64,000 nt of DNA, taken from assembly GCA_964422185.1 (NCBI GenBank), contig CAYRAG010000001.1:42056-106055 (forward strand). The letters are read 5' to 3'. The notes below the pieces were generated by a model. That model was not told the origin of the DNA, did not search any database, and saw nothing but the letters and a program-made list of their open reading frames with translations. Made by a program: the position numbers and the translations under genes. Positions 61,335 to 64,000 of the stretch are shown piece by piece (position 1 is the stretch's first letter; every line of letters starts with the position of its first letter). Origin of the DNA: CALXCT01 sp964422185. Lineage in GTDB: Bacteria; Bacillota; Clostridia; Oscillospirales; Oscillospiraceae.

Positions 61335-62901
61335 TCACCCGATCCTCCCTGTGCGCAGGGGAATCGAATCCGGTATCGGGATGTTCAGCTGTTGGAAATG
61401 AGCCGCCACATGCTCCGGTACTGCATTGACCCTTAATTCGCCGTCATGGACGAGGCACTGCACATCGTGCGCCCCGGCAATCACATCCTGCGGGGTATCC
61501 CCCGTGCCGCTCAGGGCGTCCGCCAGAAGGCGGTGAATGACCGCGGCAATGAAAGTCAGCAGGAGATGTCCCTGAAATACCTGTTCTGTCACACTGCAGA
61601 AAGGAATTCCCTGCACATACTGCCTGGAAAGTTCGAAAATCTCCTCAATCTGATCTCCTGCGAAGTAGAGGGCAGAAATCTGGCCGCGGTCAATTCGCCT
61701 GGTGCTGACCAGCATGAACACACCGGCGAGGTTCAGATCTCTCACCGTCTCTTTCCTTATGGGGCCGCTGTCGCCCGCCTCCGCCAGGATGGATCTCTGC
61801 TCCGCCATGTACCTCGACTCGTCCAGACAAAGGTATCCGCAGGCCTTTCTGCCTTTCTTCCCGCCAGCCGCACATGGCGTTTCCACGATGTGATACATAC
61901 GCTTATTGTGGATGACGATATTGTCGGGGGATACCAGGGTGCCCCTGAATCTGCTGACCGCCTCTTTGAAAATTCTCTGGTTTGCGCCCACCTCTGTGAT
62001 CAGCGGGATATCTTCTTCTACCCACGCGTCCGCACCGGGCGCGGTACCGCAGCCATCCTCCACGAGAGCCCACCGGAGGCTGACCCCGCTGTCTCTGAGA
62101 TCCTGGACTGTGCTTCCCCGCACGAAAGTGTCGGCGTCACCGCCGGGCACATACCGGTAGAACAGGGGAAGCCCCGTCCGCCGCTGCACCGCATAGAGGA
62201 GGCGCACTTCCTCCTGGATCTCGCCGCTGCGGCTGCTCACCGCGGTACACGGCAGACGGGAACAGCGGGGAAACCCCGTGCGGTCAATCAGAATCCCATC
62301 CTCCGCGGCCGTTCCCGGGTCACCGTGGGTTTGACGGGTTCCGCCACCGTTCAGAAATCTGTGGTATGCGGAAAAGAAATTCCGGATTACCTCCCCCTGT
62401 CCGATGTCCGCCAGCATTTCGTCAAATCTCTGCATCCCCGGTTCCGCCCCGGGGCAGAGTATGCCGGCGTAGGAGGTCTCCCACCAGTCCCGGGCGCGGC
62501 GGTTGGCCCGGCGCTGAACCACATAGTACAGCACAGCGGCATACAGACCGTCCATGTCCCCGTAGCCGGTTGCCTCAAGAACCGATTTAAACCCGCACGC
62601 CTGGATAAACGCGTCCGCCAGGTAGACATCGCCAAAGGAGAGCCCCCGCGCTCTGCGTTTCCCGGGGGAATTTTTCCGGCCGTCTCCGCCGGAACACAGT
62701 CCGCGGGAATTCCGGTGATGGTTCCGGATGCCGGATCGACGAGATCAAACCGAGTTCCCGGTTCCGGAAAATCCCCTTTTCCCTGTCGATCACACGCCCC
62801 AGGTAGAGAACCGTCCGCTTTCTAATCGTCTTTCCATCGCGGTACGACTCGCACACTCTGGCATACTCGATCCCATGGACGACACTGTAGTTGATGTACA
62901 T
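61335..62901 (-). pseudogene. IS1634-type (IS4-like DDE) transposase, broken by two frameshifts
   Basis: The sequence encodes an IS1634-family transposase in three successive frames. It starts at ATG 62901 after GGAGGAA with the family N-terminus (YARVCESYRDGK, VLYLGRVID). Near 62735 the reading must move -1 to continue as F-D-L-V-D-P-A-S-G, and near 62625 it must move -1 again to reach FGDVYLADAFIQACGF and the long last frame, which ends at 61335. The last frame keeps probable catalytic residues (ILIDRTGFP, ALVEDGCG, a Glu in FAGDQIEEIF). Two separate shifts without slippery runs mean decay or sequencing error rather than programmed shifting. Terminal repeats were not identified. Confidence 0.8.
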
Positions 62902-63058
62902 GACATTCCTCCGCTCAGCGGGACTGGCTCCGGGTGGTGCGCCAAATCATCCGGTGCACTGACGATACCATGGCAGGGGAAAATCCGGCTGCCGTGACGG
63001 GATCCCCGGCGCCTGGGCAGGCCGGGATTCTGCAGGGGGCCCCGGGGAACGGCAAAAT

Positions 63059-63095
63059 AAAACAGCAGCCGAATTTCGATCACAGCTGCTGTTTT
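63059..63095 (-). terminator. Terminator of the Rrf2 regulator gene
   Basis: A perfect 11-bp stem (aaaacagcagc at 63059-63069 with gctgctgtttt at 63085-63095); the minus strand ends in TTTTATTTT. It begins at the stop codon itself. Confidence 0.85.
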
Positions 63096-63532
63096 CAAAT
63101 CATGTAGTTGTCCGAGTCCCGCTCATGCTGCTGATCGAGGATATCCTGCAGAGTAATTCCGTCCAGATACTCGCTGATCACCCTGTACAGTCCCTGCCAT
63201 ACGGGCAGTGTGGGGCAATCCGCGCTGCGGTTGCACTCCTCGGGGTTCTCCCCCACACAGGCGACCGGGGCGAAATCCCCCTCCGTCAGCTGCAGGATCT
63301 CGCCGACGGTGTACTGATCCGGCGATTTCGCCAGCATATATCCGCCCTGGTTCCCCCGGTTGGTACGCAGAAGATCCGTCCGGTTGAGAATCGGCACAAT
63401 CTGCTCGAGGTACTTCTTGGAGATGCCCTGTCTCTCGGCAATGTCTTTCAGCGCGATGTACCCGTGCCCCTGGTGCTCGGCCAGGTCAAGGAGCATCCGG
63501 AGCGCGTAGCGTCCCTTTGTCGATATTTTCAT
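63095..63532 (-). CDS. Rrf2 family regulator with IscR-like cysteines
   Basis: This 145-aa protein has the Rrf2 winged helix (KISTKGRYALRMLLDLA, ISKKYLEQIVPIL, RGNQGGYMLA). Three cysteines follow in the loop CVGENPEECNRSADC, spaced C-x7-C-x5-C, close to the C-x5-C-x5-C iron-sulfur ligand set of IscR. It may sense iron-sulfur status, cysteine or redox state and repress target genes. ATG 63532 follows AAGGGG. No isc or suf genes are in the window; metY and a LysR gene lie 2-3 kb away beyond an IS remnant. Confidence 0.9.
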   Translation of the reverse strand: MKISTKGRYALRMLLDLAEHQGHGYIALKDIAERQGISKKYLEQIVPILNRTDLLRTNRGNQGGYMLAKSPDQYTVGEILQLTEGDFAPVACVGENPEECNRSADCPTLPVWQGLYRVISEYLDGITLQDILDQQHERDSDNYMI

Positions 63533-63558
63533 GGCACAACCCCTTGCTTTCTGTTCAG

Positions 63559-63587
63559 ATGATACCACATCTTCCGTGAAGTTTCAA
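63559..63587 (-). promoter_or_regulatory. Sigma-A promoter of the Rrf2 gene
   Basis: Minus strand TTGAAA (63587-63582), 17-base spacer, TATCAT (63564-63559). Confidence 0.75.
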
Positions 63588-63711
63588 GGGCTCCCCCGTC
63601 AATTTCCGGTATCCGGGATACGCAAAACCGCTGAGATTTCCGACCGCGAACCGCCACGGGTTTTTCCGCGTCTCCTCAGTGACGGATCTGCGGTCTCCCC
63701 GCGGGACGCCT

Positions 63712-63745
63712 GAAAAAACAGGAACCGGAGGCGCACGCCCCCGGT
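63712..63745 (-). terminator. Terminator of the tRNA-Thr/tRNA-Tyr unit
   Basis: ACCGGAGGCG (63724-63733) pairs with CGCCCCCGGT (63736-63745) with one mismatch; a few bases later the minus strand has TTTTTT. Confidence 0.75.
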
Positions 63746-63831
63746 CTCTTCATTCTCTGCGCTTCCCGTCACCCCCGCAGCACTCCCCCGGAGGGGGCCC
63801 TGCACGGGGCCGGACTGGCGTAGTCCTGTTC

Positions 63832-63916
63832 TGGTGGAGGAGGGTGGATTCGAACCACCGAAGCGAAACGCAACAGATTTACAGTCTGCCCCCTTTGGCC
63901 ACTCGGGAACTCCTCC
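63832..63916 (-). tRNA. tRNA-Tyr (GTA)
   Basis: The acceptor stem GGAGGAG pairs with CTCCTCC, the anticodon arm CAGACTGTAAATCTG shows GTA, a long variable arm is present as in bacterial tRNA-Tyr, and the T arm has GGTTCGAATCC. The 3' CCA is encoded. Confidence 0.95.
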
Positions 63917-63946
63917 ATATGTGCCGTCCCCGCGGGGGAAAACGGC

Positions 63947-64000
63947 TGGAGCTGGTGGACGGATTCGAACCCCCGACCTGCTGATTACAAATCAGCTGCT
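63947..64000 (-). tRNA. tRNA-Thr (TGT), truncated by the window edge
   Basis: The 3' two thirds are present: anticodon arm GCTGATTTGTAATCAGC with TGT, T loop TTCGAAT, acceptor strand CACCAGC, discriminator T and encoded CCA. As written the T stem (GGGGG with CCGTC) has one G-G mismatch and one G-U pair. The 5' part lies beyond the window. It is in line with tRNA-Tyr, so both are probably transcribed together. Confidence 0.85.

Overview
The window is GC-rich, gene-dense bacterial DNA with strong Shine-Dalgarno sites, many GTG and TTG starts, sigma-A-type promoters and short translationally coupled operons. The gene blocks gdpP-rplI-dnaB, tilS-hpt-ftsH and tatD with its partner radical SAM gene, together with pyruvate phosphate dikinase, XpaC/TelA and DUF951, point to an anaerobic member of the Clostridia (Bacillota), probably a high-GC gut-type Oscillospiraceae or Lachnospiraceae relative. 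That placement is inference from gene content. A run of 100 N at 21900-21999 marks an assembly join of unknown true length.

Layout. 1-8 kb: the tail of a membrane protein, a two-gene redox operon (old-yellow-enzyme/FAD reductase plus short-chain dehydrogenase), a phosphoribosyltransferase, a UPF0236/ISLre2-like transposase split by a nine-A tract, and an ammonium channel fused to its own PII regulator. 8-10.8 kb: the operon DUF951-hisC-radical SAM-sfsA on the minus strand. 11-12.4 kb: a glycosyltransferase and GtrA flippase pair. 12.6-20.6 kb: a complete Wadjet (JetABCD) anti-plasmid locus closed by a strong terminator. 20.6-28.9 kb: an aldo/keto reductase, the assembly gap, a cell-surface operon (fused GT2-GtrA, phosphodiester glycosidase, anchored protein) and the XpaC-TelA-TPM operon.

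29-39 kb: rpe, recR and a membrane protein; ppdK; a Tet(M)-like GTPase carrying a C-terminal Rae1/YacP nuclease domain; tatD with its radical SAM partner. 39-48 kb: a minus-strand housekeeping run gdpP-rplI-dnaB-tilS-hpt-ftsH-MBL hydrolase. 48-53 kb: ilvE, a cytidylate-kinase-like protein, prfC, a thioesterase and an orphan 62-aa membrane protein.

53-64 kb: a coupled operon of esterase, stand-alone adenylation enzyme, GNAT acetyltransferase and a short UvrA-like ATPase, the least explained unit here; metY with a LysR regulator and a well-placed LysR box; a frameshifted IS1634-type transposase; an IscR-like Rrf2 regulator; and tRNA-Tyr followed by a truncated tRNA-Thr.

The strongest candidates for new biology are the esterase/adenylation/GNAT/UvrA2 operon and the translation-factor GTPase fused to an A-site nuclease domain. 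The Wadjet locus is complete but belongs to a known defence family.
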